64,000 nucleotides of DNA, from the NCBI GenBank assembly GCA_964612085.1, contig CAZTCJ010000002.1, positions 1-64,000 on the forward strand. The letters run 5' to 3'. Numbering within the stretch: the first letter of the stretch is position 1; each line of letters begins with the position of its first letter. Shown here piece by piece: positions 52,469 through 61,696 of this stretch. A model generated the notes under the pieces. The model saw only the letters and a list, made by a program, of their open reading frames with translations. It was not told the DNA's origin and made no database searches. Origin of the DNA: CAZTCJ01 sp964612085. GTDB taxonomy: Bacteria > Pseudomonadota > Alphaproteobacteria > JAJFIK01. Both the position numbers and the translations under genes were made by a program.

Positions 52469-54985
52469 ATGCCGCGTAACCGTGTCAAATCCAAAGATGA
52501 GAGTGTGAGCGATGCTTCGCTGCCCACGCCGTTCACCCAATGGTTCGAGGGGCGGGGCTGGCGCCCGCGTGCCCATCAGTTGGCGCTTCTGGAGACGGTG
52601 AAGGCGGGCCGGTCCGCGCTGCTCACCGCGCCCACGGGCGGCGGCAAGACGCTTGCGGGTTTCCTGCCGAGCCTCGTGGATCTGGCCGAACGGGGGCCTG
52701 CGCCCACCTATCGTCTGCATACGCTCTATATCTCGCCTTTGAAGGCCCTGGCGGTCGATATCGCCCGCAATCTGGAAGCGCCGATCGCGGAAATGGGCCT
52801 GCCCATCAGGCTGGAGACCCGCACCGGCGACACGCCGTCCCACAAACGCCAGCGCCAGCGCACCCATCCGCCGGATATCCTGCTGACCACGCCCGAGCAA
52901 TTGTCGCTGCTGCTCGCCTACCGGGACAGTGCGGAGTATTTCAAGCATCTCTCCGCTGTCATTCTCGACGAGTTGCACGCCATCGAGAATTCCAAGCGCG
53001 GCGAGCTGATGGCGCTCGGGCTCGCCCGGCTGTCCAATCTGGCGCCGGGGCTGAAACGCATCGGCCTGTCGGCGACCGTTCACGAGCCGGAGCGTCTGCG
53101 CCGCTATCTGGTGCCCCAGGTCCAGGGCGAGACCCGGCTTGCCGCCCTTGTGAAGGGCGAGGGCGGGGCCGTGCCTGATGTCAGTGTACTGGCGTCGGAG
53201 GCGCATATTCCGTGGTCGGGCCATACGGCACGCCATGCCTATCCGGAAATTTACGAGGCCATTAAGACCGCCGAAACGGCGCTGGTGTTCGTCAATACAC
53301 GGTCGCAGGCGGAACTGGTGTTCCAGGCCCTGTGGCGGATCAATGACGACAATCTGCCCATTGCCCTCCACCACGGCAGCCTGGACGTGGCCCAGCGGCG
53401 TAAGGTCGAGACGGCGATGGCCCAAGGCAAGCTGCAGGCCGTGGTGTGCACCTCCACCCTCGATCTGGGAATCGATTGGGGAGCGGTCGATCTGGTGATC
53501 CATGTGGGCGCGCCCAAGGGTGCGAGCCGCCTGCTGCAGCGGATCGGCCGGGCCAATCACCGGCTCGATGAGCCTTCCCGCGCGTTGCTCGTGCCCTCGA
53601 ACCGGTTCGAGTTTCTGGAATGCCGCGCCGCCCAGGAAGCCGCCCAACGCTCCGCCCTCGACGGATCGCCGCCGCGCCAGGGCGGGCTCGACGTGCTGGC
53701 CCAGCATGTGCTCGGCATGGCCTGCGCGGAGCCGTTTTCCATGCCGGATTTCTATGACGAGGTGACTTCCGCCGCGCCTTATGCGGATCTTGACTATGAG
53801 ACGTTCGAGCAGGTGGTGGAGTTCGTGGCGACCGGCGGCTATGCGCTCAAGGCCTATGACCGGTTCCGGCGCATTGTAAAGACCGAGGACGGACGGTTCC
53901 GGGTCGCCCATCCGTCCGTGGCCCAACGCTACCGGCTCAATGTGGGCACCATCGTCGAAGCGCCCATGCTTAAAGTACGGTTGATCCGGGGCGGTGGACC
54001 GCGTTCCGGCGGGCGGCCCATCGCGCGGGGCGGGCGGGTGCTCGGCGAGATCGAGGAATGGATGATCGAACAGATGCGGCCCGGCGATACGTTCCTGTTC
54101 GCGGGCGAGATTCTGAAATTCGAAGGCCTTCAGGAGACGGAAGTCTATGTTACCCGCTCGGCCTCCAAGGAGCCCATGGTGCCGTCCTGGCAAGGGGGCA
54201 AGTTTCCGCTGTCCACCTTCTTGGCGGCGCGGGTGCGTGAGATGATTTCAACGCCCAAGGAATGGACCGCCCTGCCGGGCCCCGTTTCCGAATGGCTCGA
54301 CATCCAGGGCAAGCGCTCTGTCCTGCCGGACCCGGATCAAATGCTGGTGGAGACGTTCCCGCGCGGCGGCAAGTATTATCTGGTGTGCTATCCTTTCGAA
54401 GGCCGTCTCGCCCACCAGACGCTCGGCATGTTGCTCACCAGGCGGATGGAGCGGGCGGGCATCCATCCCTTGGGTTTCGTCGCCAATGACTACGCTTTGT
54501 CGGTCTGGGCCTTGAAGCCCATCGGGGATCTCGACATGGCGGCCTTGTTCGACGAAGACATGCTGGGGGACGATCTCGACGCCTGGCTGGTGGAATCGGC
54601 CCTGCTCAAACGCACCTTCCGCTATTGCGCCGTGATCGCGGGGCTGATCGAGCGCAAACATCCGGGTAAGGAAAAGAGCGGACGGCAAGTGACCTTTTCC
54701 TCCGATCTGATCTACGACGTGCTCCAGGCCCATGAGCCCGATCACATTCTGCTCAAGGCTGCGTGGGCCGATGCCTCGGCGGGCTTGCTCGATATCGGAC
54801 GGCTTGGCATGCTGCTCGCCCGCATCAAGGGCCGCCTGGTGCACCAGGATCTGGACCGTGTGTCGCCCCTGGCAGTGCCGGTTCTGCTGGAGATCGGCCG
54901 CGAGCCGGTCTACGGTGCGGCCAGCGAAGCCCTGTTGAGCGAAGCGTCCGACGAGTTGATCGAAGAAGCCACCCGCCTTGACTAA
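52469..54985 (+). CDS. Ligase-associated DNA damage response DEXH helicase (Lhr-Core)
   Basis: An 838-residue superfamily 2 helicase of the Lhr-Core group, ATP-dependent, translocating 3' to 5' on single-stranded DNA. Walker A is LTAPTGGGKTLAG, Walker B VILDELHAIEN, and motif VI is RLLQRIGRANHRLD. A long C-terminal winged-helix and beta-rich domain completes the fold. In characterised bacterial operons this enzyme is encoded with PdeM, an exonuclease and an ATP-dependent ligase; PdeM is next here, the other two lie about 24 kb upstream in the window. Confidence 0.93.
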   Translation: MPRNRVKSKDESVSDASLPTPFTQWFEGRGWRPRAHQLALLETVKAGRSALLTAPTGGGKTLAGFLPSLVDLAERGPAPTYRLHTLYISPLKALAVDIARNLEAPIAEMGLPIRLETRTGDTPSHKRQRQRTHPPDILLTTPEQLSLLLAYRDSAEYFKHLSAVILDELHAIENSKRGELMALGLARLSNLAPGLKRIGLSATVHEPERLRRYLVPQVQGETRLAALVKGEGGAVPDVSVLASEAHIPWSGHTARHAYPEIYEAIKTAETALVFVNTRSQAELVFQALWRINDDNLPIALHHGSLDVAQRRKVETAMAQGKLQAVVCTSTLDLGIDWGAVDLVIHVGAPKGASRLLQRIGRANHRLDEPSRALLVPSNRFEFLECRAAQEAAQRSALDGSPPRQGGLDVLAQHVLGMACAEPFSMPDFYDEVTSAAPYADLDYETFEQVVEFVATGGYALKAYDRFRRIVKTEDGRFRVAHPSVAQRYRLNVGTIVEAPMLKVRLIRGGGPRSGGRPIARGGRVLGEIEEWMIEQMRPGDTFLFAGEILKFEGLQETEVYVTRSASKEPMVPSWQGGKFPLSTFLAARVREMISTPKEWTALPGPVSEWLDIQGKRSVLPDPDQMLVETFPRGGKYYLVCYPFEGRLAHQTLGMLLTRRMERAGIHPLGFVANDYALSVWALKPIGDLDMAALFDEDMLGDDLDAWLVESALLKRTFRYCAVIAGLIERKHPGKEKSGRQVTFSSDLIYDVLQAHEPDHILLKAAWADASAGLLDIGRLGMLLARIKGRLVHQDLDRVSPLAVPVLLEIGREPVYGAASEALLSEASDELIEEATRLD

Positions 54986-55688
54986 ATCCATCGCCATATC
55001 CGTTGCCGGAGCAACACTCGCCGCCGATCCGGCGGGCGCGCTGTTCTGGGCGGAGCAATCGCTCCTGGTGGTCTCCGATCTGCACTTGGAGAAGGGGTCG
55101 TTTTACGCCGCGCGCGGGGTGCATCTGCCGCCCTATGACAGCCGGACCACGCTCGGGCGGCTGGCGGTGCTGACGGACCGGTACAAGCCAGCGCGCGTCA
55201 TTGCGCTCGGCGATTCCTTCCATGACCGGGCGGCGGCCGAACGGTTATGCGAGGCGGACTGTCAAGCCATCTGCAGGCTGACGGAAGCGTGCGACTGGAT
55301 CTGGATCATCGGCAATCACGATCCCGAACCGCCGACGGCGTTCGGCGGGCGCATCGAGGAAACCGTCCGGTTGGGGCCGCTCACCTTCCGCCATGAACCG
55401 CGCATTGGCGAAACGGCAGAGATTGCCGGGCACCTGCACCCTTGCGCCAGCCTGCGCATGCGCGGGCGCACTCTGCGGCGGCGCTGTTTCGTGTGCGACG
55501 GCACGCGGCTGATCATGCCGGCGTTCGGGGCCTATACGGGTGGGCTCGATGTTTTCGATCCGGCCTATGACGGGCTTTTCACGGACGGTTTCCGGGCCTG
55601 GCTTCTGGGCCGCACGGGCGTCTACCCGGTGGCCCATACGAAATTATTGTCCGGCGTCGAGACCGAAAACCGCGCCATGACGCTTTAG
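54978..55688 (+). CDS. pdeM: Ligase-associated DNA damage response endonuclease PdeM
   Basis: A 236-residue manganese-dependent metallophosphoesterase nuclease. Metal-site motifs are VVSDLHLEKGS, LGDSFHD, IGNHDPEPP and AGHLHP, in the calcineurin-like order. It starts at TTG 54978 and overlaps the Lhr-Core stop by 8 bases, so the two are coupled. Its stop interlocks with that of the convergent DUF3429 gene. Confidence 0.92.
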   Translation: MTKSIAISVAGATLAADPAGALFWAEQSLLVVSDLHLEKGSFYAARGVHLPPYDSRTTLGRLAVLTDRYKPARVIALGDSFHDRAAAERLCEADCQAICRLTEACDWIWIIGNHDPEPPTAFGGRIEETVRLGPLTFRHEPRIGETAEIAGHLHPCASLRMRGRTLRRRCFVCDGTRLIMPAFGAYTGGLDVFDPAYDGLFTDGFRAWLLGRTGVYPVAHTKLLSGVETENRAMTL

Positions 55689-56170
55689 GAGAAGAGCGCC
55701 ACCCGGACCAGGGCGGCGACCAGCGAGGCTTCGACCAGGATGGTCAAGGGCACTCGCAAGCCGGGATACCAGCTCGGGGCCTCGCCCTGGCGGGTGGCCA
55801 GGAAATCCGACCACAGAAGACCGGCGAAAGCGACGATCAAGATAACGAACTGGGCGATGAGCACCGGCCCCGTCTGGCCCCAGAACACGCCGGTCAGATA
55901 GACCACGAAGGCGATGGCGGCGGGGATGACGCTGATCAGAAGCTGCGGGAAGGTCGGGCCGCCTTCGAAGCGCATGGCCAGGCCCCAGCGCACGCCGCCC
56001 ATGAAGGACAGGATCATCAGGGCAAACCCCAAAAGCACGGCGATCGCGGTCGGGCGCGCGCTTTCGTCGAGCATCCACACGCCAGCGGCGGCGAGAACGA
56101 AGGGCAGAGCGCCAGCATAGCCCAAGGCCGCCGCCGATTCCGGTATCCGATTTGATTGACCCCGTTCCAT
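55685..56170 (-). CDS. DUF3429 membrane protein
   Basis: A 161-residue inner-membrane protein with about five helices (ALGYAGALPFVLAAAGVW, AIAVLLGFALMILSFMGGV, LLISVIPAAIAFVVYLTGVF). ALGYAGALPF and FMGGVRWGLAM are the DUF3429 signature. Function unknown. GGGAGGAACGAGGC before ATG 56170 decides the start; the upstream open frame on the same strand belongs to a different sequence. Confidence 0.88.
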   Translation of the reverse strand: MERGQSNRIPESAAALGYAGALPFVLAAAGVWMLDESARPTAIAVLLGFALMILSFMGGVRWGLAMRFEGGPTFPQLLISVIPAAIAFVVYLTGVFWGQTGPVLIAQFVILIVAFAGLLWSDFLATRQGEAPSWYPGLRVPLTILVEASLVAALVRVALFS

Positions 56171-56249
56171 GCCTCGTTCCTCCCAACGCCTGAGACTGTG
56201 CGGTGCGTGTGAGTATACGGGGTTTTGCGCCCGGAAACGAGGCGACAAA

Positions 56250-57107
56250 TCAGGTGCGGCGGAAAAGCGACGAGGCGCCGAAGCCCGCCAGCGCGGCGAT
56301 GGCGACGGCGGCAACGCCATAGGCGAAGGGCCAGTCGCGGGAGAACTCGTAAATGGAGTGCTCAAGGCCGCCTTTTTCCACATAAAGCGGGATGGTCTGA
56401 GCGCCGACGACCGCGCCGTTGCGCAGGAGATAGACCTTGGCGGTGTAATTGCCGACCGGCACCTGGGCCGGTAAATCGATTTGCGCACGGAAAAGCCGTC
56501 CGGCCCGGATACTGACGCCGGCGGCGTTCTCTTCATAAAGGCCCTGGGCGCGTTTCTGACGGATCAGGGCTTCCTTGAAGGTGGCGATCCGGGTGCTGGC
56601 CGGTCCACGGATTTCCCCTGCCGTCGGTGTCTGCGGCACGCGGATGCGGCGGGCCTCTTCCGTCGTCATACGGATATTCTCAAGGCCGATATTGTTGCGC
56701 ACCAGAACGCGCCCATTGGCGATCTCGTCCAGGGGACGGTTGCTGGCCACATAGGCATAGGCGGGCACGTCGGTGAAGCGGATGGAATCGCGGTTGACCC
56801 AGATACCCGCCACCTGATCCTTCTGGCGCACGGTCACGGTTCTGGGCGGTCCTGTCAGAACCAGCACGATATCGGGGTCCTCGGGCCGCTCCACGAGCAG
56901 ACTGTCCTCTCCTTGCGGCGCATCGCGGGAAACAACGCCGAAGGCGTGGATGCGCGCGCCGGAAAAATTCGACGAAATGGAAATGAGATATTCGGAGAGA
57001 TCCGCCACAAGCGATTCCGCCCGGGCAGGGTCGGGGCGCGCCAGGAGCAGTCCCAAGCCGCACAGCACGAGACCGAAGCACAGACGGGCGATCCTTTTTC
57101 GCGTCAT
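56250..57107 (-). CDS. TIGR02186 family membrane protein
   Basis: A 285-residue exported protein with a signal peptide (CFGLVLCGLGLLLARPDPA region), an extracytoplasmic domain and a C-terminal transmembrane helix (YGVAAVAIAALAGFGASSLF). The sequence matches TIGR02186, conserved in alphaproteobacteria next to a TauE/SafE-type exporter, exactly as here: it overlaps the upstream tauE-like gene by 4 bases (ATGA). The pair probably forms one transport system. Confidence 0.85.
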   Translation of the reverse strand: MTRKRIARLCFGLVLCGLGLLLARPDPARAESLVADLSEYLISISSNFSGARIHAFGVVSRDAPQGEDSLLVERPEDPDIVLVLTGPPRTVTVRQKDQVAGIWVNRDSIRFTDVPAYAYVASNRPLDEIANGRVLVRNNIGLENIRMTTEEARRIRVPQTPTAGEIRGPASTRIATFKEALIRQKRAQGLYEENAAGVSIRAGRLFRAQIDLPAQVPVGNYTAKVYLLRNGAVVGAQTIPLYVEKGGLEHSIYEFSRDWPFAYGVAAVAIAALAGFGASSLFRRT

Positions 57108-58033
57108 GGCCCGTCTCCGATCGACAGGGAAAAGGGATCGGCGGGGGCGGCGAACAGGTCATAGGCCAGCCGCAGGCATACGGCCAAGACGATCGCGCCC
57201 AGAAGCGCGCGCAACTGTTCGCCGCGCAGGCGCTGGCCAAGGCGCACGCCCACCTGCACGCCGAGCACGCCGCCCGTCAAAAGCAGAAGCGCCAGCACGA
57301 AATCGACGGTCTTGTTGCTGACCGCATGCAGGATGGTGACGAGACCCGTCACGAACAGGATCTGAAAAAGCGAGGTGCCGATCACCACATTGGTGGGCAT
57401 ACGGAGCAGGTAGATCATGGCGGGCACCATGATGAAGCCGCCGCCCACGCCCATGATCGCGGCCAGCATGCCGACGACGAAGCCGACGGTGGCGGGCAGA
57501 AGCGCGCTGATATAAAGGCGCGAGCGCTTGAAGCGCATCTTGAAGGGCAGGCCGTGAATCCAGGTATGGCGGCCCGCGCCGCGCCCCAAGGCGGACGGCT
57601 TGCCCTTGCGCTGCGCCCGGATCGACCGGATGCCCTCGATCATCATCAGCGAGCCGATAATGCCCAGAAACACCACATAGGAAACGGAGATCAAAAGCTC
57701 CACCTGGCCGATGGCGCGCAGCATCTTGAAGATCCAGACGCCCGCCACCGAGCCCAGCACGCCGCCCAACAGCAGCACTGTGCCCATCTGAAAATCGACC
57801 GCCTTGCGCCGCCAATGGGCGACGACGCCGGTGAGCGAGGAGGCGACGATCTGGTTGGCTTCGGTGGCCACCGCGACCGCCGGGGGGATGCCGTAGAAGA
57901 TCAGCAAGGGCGTCATCAGAAAGCCGCCGCCCACCCCGAACATGCCCGACAGCACGCCGACGCCGCCGCCGATCAGCAGGATCGACAGCAGATTGACGGA
58001 CATTTCCGCGATCGGGAGATAGATTTGCAACAT
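57104..58033 (-). CDS. TauE/SafE family sulfite exporter
   Basis: Inner-membrane exporter of 309 residues of the TauE/SafE family, often used for sulfite or organosulfonates. Two repeated blocks carry the GGGVGVLSGMFGVGGGFLMTP and AAIMGVGGGFIMVPAMIYLL signatures with about eight helices. The coupled TIGR02186 protein follows. Sulfur substrate is inferred from family. Confidence 0.88.
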   Translation of the reverse strand: MLQIYLPIAEMSVNLLSILLIGGGVGVLSGMFGVGGGFLMTPLLIFYGIPPAVAVATEANQIVASSLTGVVAHWRRKAVDFQMGTVLLLGGVLGSVAGVWIFKMLRAIGQVELLISVSYVVFLGIIGSLMMIEGIRSIRAQRKGKPSALGRGAGRHTWIHGLPFKMRFKRSRLYISALLPATVGFVVGMLAAIMGVGGGFIMVPAMIYLLRMPTNVVIGTSLFQILFVTGLVTILHAVSNKTVDFVLALLLLTGGVLGVQVGVRLGQRLRGEQLRALLGAIVLAVCLRLAYDLFAAPADPFSLSIGDGP

Positions 58034-58178
58034 GCTCAGGCCGCCCGTTCCCGCAAGGCCCGGCCCCTGGATCGGGACGGAACCTTACTTCAGTCGATTA
58101 CCACAGGGGCGGAACAATGCCTAGAACGAGGCCTCACCATGGCCGCCTGGACGGATCCACGGTGAGGCGCAAGGGTCT

Positions 58179-61100
58179 TTAGAAAGAACCGATGCCGGAA
58201 CGTTCGGCCAGGGCGTCGCGCAACTGCGTCACGAGACTGGTGGACCAGCCGCCGGTGATGGGCAGTCCCTGTTCCCGTTCGAAAGCGCGGATCGCTTCCT
58301 GGGTGCGGGGTCCGAGCAGACCGTCCGGCGCCCCGACACTATAACCGAGCCGGGTCAGAAGCTGTTGGACCAGCAAAACTTCCTGGCTGGGATCGGTCTC
58401 GTAGAAGAGACCGTTCGCCGCCGGGTCCATGGGCTTCGGCGTCCAGCGGGACGCGGCGATGCTGATCGCGGCCGCGGCCGGACCGAGCGCTTCGGACAGC
58501 TTGTCCCTTTGGTTCACAGCCTCGTTATCCCCTTGGGACGCGGCGATGGAGAACCAGCGATAGGCTTCCTCGTCGCTCTGGGCGACGCCTTGTCCGCGCA
58601 GGAACAGCACCGCCAGATTGAACTGGGAGTCCGCGACGCCCAGTTCGGCGGCCTGGCTGAACCAGTAAGCGGCCTGATCGAAATTTTGCGGCAGGCCGGT
58701 GCCGGTGGCGTTCAGGACAGCCAGGTTGTGCATGGCGCGCCGGTTCCCGCCGCGAGCCGCGGTCTCGTAATGGCTGAGCGCCTGGCCCACATCCCGGCTG
58801 ACGCCACGGCCTTCCTGATAAAGCGTGCCCAGACGGTAATGGGCGACGGCAAGGCCCTGATCCGCAGCACCCTTCAGCAGGCGGATGGCTTGGCTATCCT
58901 GCTCCGGATTGCCGCGTTGGCGCAGGATTTCGACGGCCTGGGTGTAAAGACGGCGGGCTTGCGTGCCTGCGGTGTCCTCAAGGGCCGCCGACGAGCCGGC
59001 ATTGGGAAGCACGTCCGACACGGACGGCACGCGGGGTTGCGCTGTCTGCGCCGAGGGCGGTTCGGGCGGTCCATAGACGTCTTCAGCGGGCGTGCCGCCA
59101 AGTTCTTCCGCCGGTTGCGCCGTGAACGGAGCGCCCGAGGGAAGCTGGACGGCGGGCTGCGGCTGGGATGGTTCCGGCCCGGCCACCGGCGACGGATCGC
59201 TTGTCCCGCTCCAGCGATCCTGGGCTGCGGCGGGCACCGGGTTTTGCGGCGTCACGGCAGCGCCGCGCGTGCTTGGATCCGGGTCCGGGGGCGGGGGCTG
59301 ATCGAGCGGGAAAGCGGTCGGCGGGCTGGCAGGTTCCGGCGCGGACGGCTGCAGCGCCAGCAGCGCGCCGACAATGATCGCACCCGCAGTTACGGCAGCA
59401 GCAGCCAGGACGACGATGCGGGTCGTGTCCTTTTTGAGCAGGCGCTGGGCGAAGGACGGTTCGCTCTCTTCCTCCCAGAACGGATCGATCCGCTCCCGGC
59501 GGCCCTGCGCGCCAGTGGGCCGTCTGCGCCAGTCCGCCTGGCGGTCACCGAACCGGGACCGCTCCGGCGTATCGTCGATGGGGTCTTCCGGGTCCGCCTG
59601 TTTTTCCCGTGCCCTGGTCGCGGCCTGGGCGGCGGCCCTGGCGGCCTCATAAACCTCCGGCGCGTCGTCCAGGGAGGCCGGGCCGGTATCGTCTTGCGGA
59701 TCCGTCTGGGATGGTGCCTGGGTCTCCTGCACATCGACGGCGTCAGCGGCAACGGCTTCGTCGGCCACCGGATCAAGCACCGGGGGCTCCGGCGGCGAAA
59801 CGGCCTCTTCGCTGTCCGTCAACGGTTCCAAATCCACATCGATGGAGGTGGATTGGGACTCGAACCTGTCCAGCGTCAGGGCCGGGTCGAGCGCTTCGGT
59901 CTCTTCAGCATTGGCAAATCCCTCCGGCATGGGCGGCGGCGGCGGCGCTGCGTTCTCGAAGCCGAACAGGCCCGAGATGGGCTCTGCGCGTTCGGTCAGG
60001 GAGCGCTCGACTTCCGTCAACCGGTTCGACAGGTCCCGGAACTCCTTACGCAGATCATCGAAATCGTCCCGGCCCGCCCGTTCCATGGAGGCAAGGCGCG
60101 TTTCCAGGGCGTCGAGCGCACCGGCCGCCGCCATGGCGCCGCTGCTAGCCTGGGTGGCGGTCTTGAGCGCCGCCAGATCGTCCTCAAGCGCGCCCATGCG
60201 GCTCGCCGTCTGGCTCAACTCGGATTCAAGCCCCAGGAGGGCGTCGGCGCTGCGGGTCTCGACCCCTTCCAGACGCAAGGTGAATTCGTGCAAGGCCCGG
60301 TCGAGAGCGCTCTCCAGGGTCTTGCCCATTTTCTCGTCGAGCTTGCGCTCGGCGCCCTCAAGGTCGCCTTGCGTCAGCGCCGTGTCGGCCTTTTTGGAAA
60401 CCGCGTCCAGGCTTTCCGACAGCTCGAAAATACGCTCGCGCATGTCATCGGCGGAGCGCCCATCCGTATCCTGAAGCTCCTCGAACTGATCCGTCAGGCG
60501 GGCGACCGATTGCTCCAGGGCGGAGATCGTTCGGGTGGTCTCGACCTGCCGCGATTCGATATGGGAGGTCAGCCTGCGGACCGCGTCCTCCAGACCGGAA
60601 AGCGCCTTGCTGTCGTAGACGCCGGCGCCTTCGACCTGGCCTTCCACCTGATCGATGCGGGCGACGAGCCCGTCGACCTGGGCCGCGAGTTTGCGGAAGG
60701 CCTCGTTGCGTTCGACCGTGCGTTTTTGTTCCTGAGCGGACGCCGCATGCGCCTGTTTTTGTTGATCCGGCAGGCGGCTGGCCAGGGCCGAGAGCGCTTG
60801 GGTGATGCCGCTGAGCGCCATGGTGGAGCGTTTTTCCGCCCGGTCCATGCGGCCCGCCAGCTTGTCGATGGCGTCGGTCACCGGCGACAGATTGACCGCC
60901 GGCGGCAGCATGCCCATGGGCTCGTCTTCCGCGACGGCGTCCAGAGCGGCATGGTCCGGGCCCGGCGCATCCGGTTGCGGCTCCGGCTCCTGTTCGGGCT
61001 CAAGGTCCGGTTCTGGCTCCGGGCGCGGCTGGGCGGCAGAGCCCAACACGCCATCGCGCACCCGCGCCATGGCGGCGGCGATGTCGTTTTCCGGCTCCGA

Positions 61101-61388
61101 ATCAGCGTCTTCTTCCTCTTCGAAGTCGGCTTCGATCGGCGCCACCGCTTGTGCGGCCTGTACGGACGACCGGCCCCGGACGCGGCGCGCCTTGGGCGGA
61201 TCGGTGTGGACGGTTTCTTCGGTCCCGGCCTCGTCCCCACCGTTGTCGGGGACGGGTTGGCCGGATTTTGCGACTGCTTGGCTCAAGAAATCTGCGAGGG
61301 GGACCCCCGCCCTTCTCGCTGCTCGCGCTGCGGCGTCGAGATCTTCGGAGCCCATGCGGGCGAGTAACCTGAGGACCTCGGCGGACAT
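58179..61388 (-). CDS. PodJ-like polar localization factor
   Basis: A large 1069-residue protein. Order: a short N-terminal helical part (AEVLRLLARMGSEDLDAAAR), an acidic/Pro linker, long coiled coils to about residue 460, further low-complexity sequence, one transmembrane helix (RIVVLAAAAVTAGAIIVGAL), Sel1-type repeats (AHYRLGTLYQEGRGV, AMHNLAVLNATGTGL, SQFNLAVLFLRGQGV) and a C-terminal peptidoglycan-binding domain (LLTRLGYSVGAPDGLLGPRT). This architecture is that of the PodJ polarity factor, which organises a cell pole. The start at ATG 61388 is less certain than GTG 61406. Confidence 0.87.
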   Translation of the reverse strand: MSAEVLRLLARMGSEDLDAAARAARRAGVPLADFLSQAVAKSGQPVPDNGGDEAGTEETVHTDPPKARRVRGRSSVQAAQAVAPIEADFEEEEDADSEPENDIAAAMARVRDGVLGSAAQPRPEPEPDLEPEQEPEPQPDAPGPDHAALDAVAEDEPMGMLPPAVNLSPVTDAIDKLAGRMDRAEKRSTMALSGITQALSALASRLPDQQKQAHAASAQEQKRTVERNEAFRKLAAQVDGLVARIDQVEGQVEGAGVYDSKALSGLEDAVRRLTSHIESRQVETTRTISALEQSVARLTDQFEELQDTDGRSADDMRERIFELSESLDAVSKKADTALTQGDLEGAERKLDEKMGKTLESALDRALHEFTLRLEGVETRSADALLGLESELSQTASRMGALEDDLAALKTATQASSGAMAAAGALDALETRLASMERAGRDDFDDLRKEFRDLSNRLTEVERSLTERAEPISGLFGFENAAPPPPPMPEGFANAEETEALDPALTLDRFESQSTSIDVDLEPLTDSEEAVSPPEPPVLDPVADEAVAADAVDVQETQAPSQTDPQDDTGPASLDDAPEVYEAARAAAQAATRAREKQADPEDPIDDTPERSRFGDRQADWRRRPTGAQGRRERIDPFWEEESEPSFAQRLLKKDTTRIVVLAAAAVTAGAIIVGALLALQPSAPEPASPPTAFPLDQPPPPDPDPSTRGAAVTPQNPVPAAAQDRWSGTSDPSPVAGPEPSQPQPAVQLPSGAPFTAQPAEELGGTPAEDVYGPPEPPSAQTAQPRVPSVSDVLPNAGSSAALEDTAGTQARRLYTQAVEILRQRGNPEQDSQAIRLLKGAADQGLAVAHYRLGTLYQEGRGVSRDVGQALSHYETAARGGNRRAMHNLAVLNATGTGLPQNFDQAAYWFSQAAELGVADSQFNLAVLFLRGQGVAQSDEEAYRWFSIAASQGDNEAVNQRDKLSEALGPAAAAISIAASRWTPKPMDPAANGLFYETDPSQEVLLVQQLLTRLGYSVGAPDGLLGPRTQEAIRAFEREQGLPITGGWSTSLVTQLRDALAERSGIGSF

Positions 61389-61696
61389 GCGACTCACATG
61401 GGTCACTTCGGGATACGCGGAAAAGCCCGAACTTGTTCATCATCTGTAAACCGTTCCGCGTTCCTCACCATAGGGCGATTCGGGTCTGCGCCATGCCTAA
61501 TGTGTGCAGTCCGGCAGTGCGAGTCGGGCGGAGGTCTTCGATCGAACCTGCGGGCGGGGGTGTTAAGCCTCTCTTTATACATTCACGTCGAAGCTGCGCC
61601 CGCGCGGCCAGCACGTCCTTTCTGTCGCATTGACGTTGACGTTAACGTCACCTACGCTGTCTCAAAGTGGTTCACTTGCCAAAAACCGGGAAATCC
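61389..61696. other. Divergent promoter region between podJ-like and liuR-like genes
   Basis: About 308 bases without a gene. It contains the LiuR-type palindrome listed separately, with a TTGACG (61630-61635), 17-base spacer and TACGCT (61653-61658) arrangement that places the palindrome inside the promoter spacer. Confidence 0.5.
61637..61650. promoter_or_regulatory. LiuR-type palindrome TGACGTTAACGTCA
   Basis: A perfect 14-bp palindrome (TGACG-TTAA-CGTCA) 46 bases before the ATG of a LiuR-like MerR gene. It sits between the candidate -35 and -10, the classical MerR geometry, and is preceded by a second TTGACG. It is related in half-sites and spacing to two sites upstream of the TonB-dependent receptor. 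Confidence 0.65.

Noticed and set aside
51089..54193. 1034-codon open frame opposite the MFS and Lhr-Core genes
   Set aside because: Antisense to two genes with clear motifs; Arg/Gln/His-rich low-complexity translation.
58365..61367. 1000-codon open frame opposite the PodJ-like gene
   Set aside because: PodJ-like domains on the other strand are unmistakable; this translation has no domain features.
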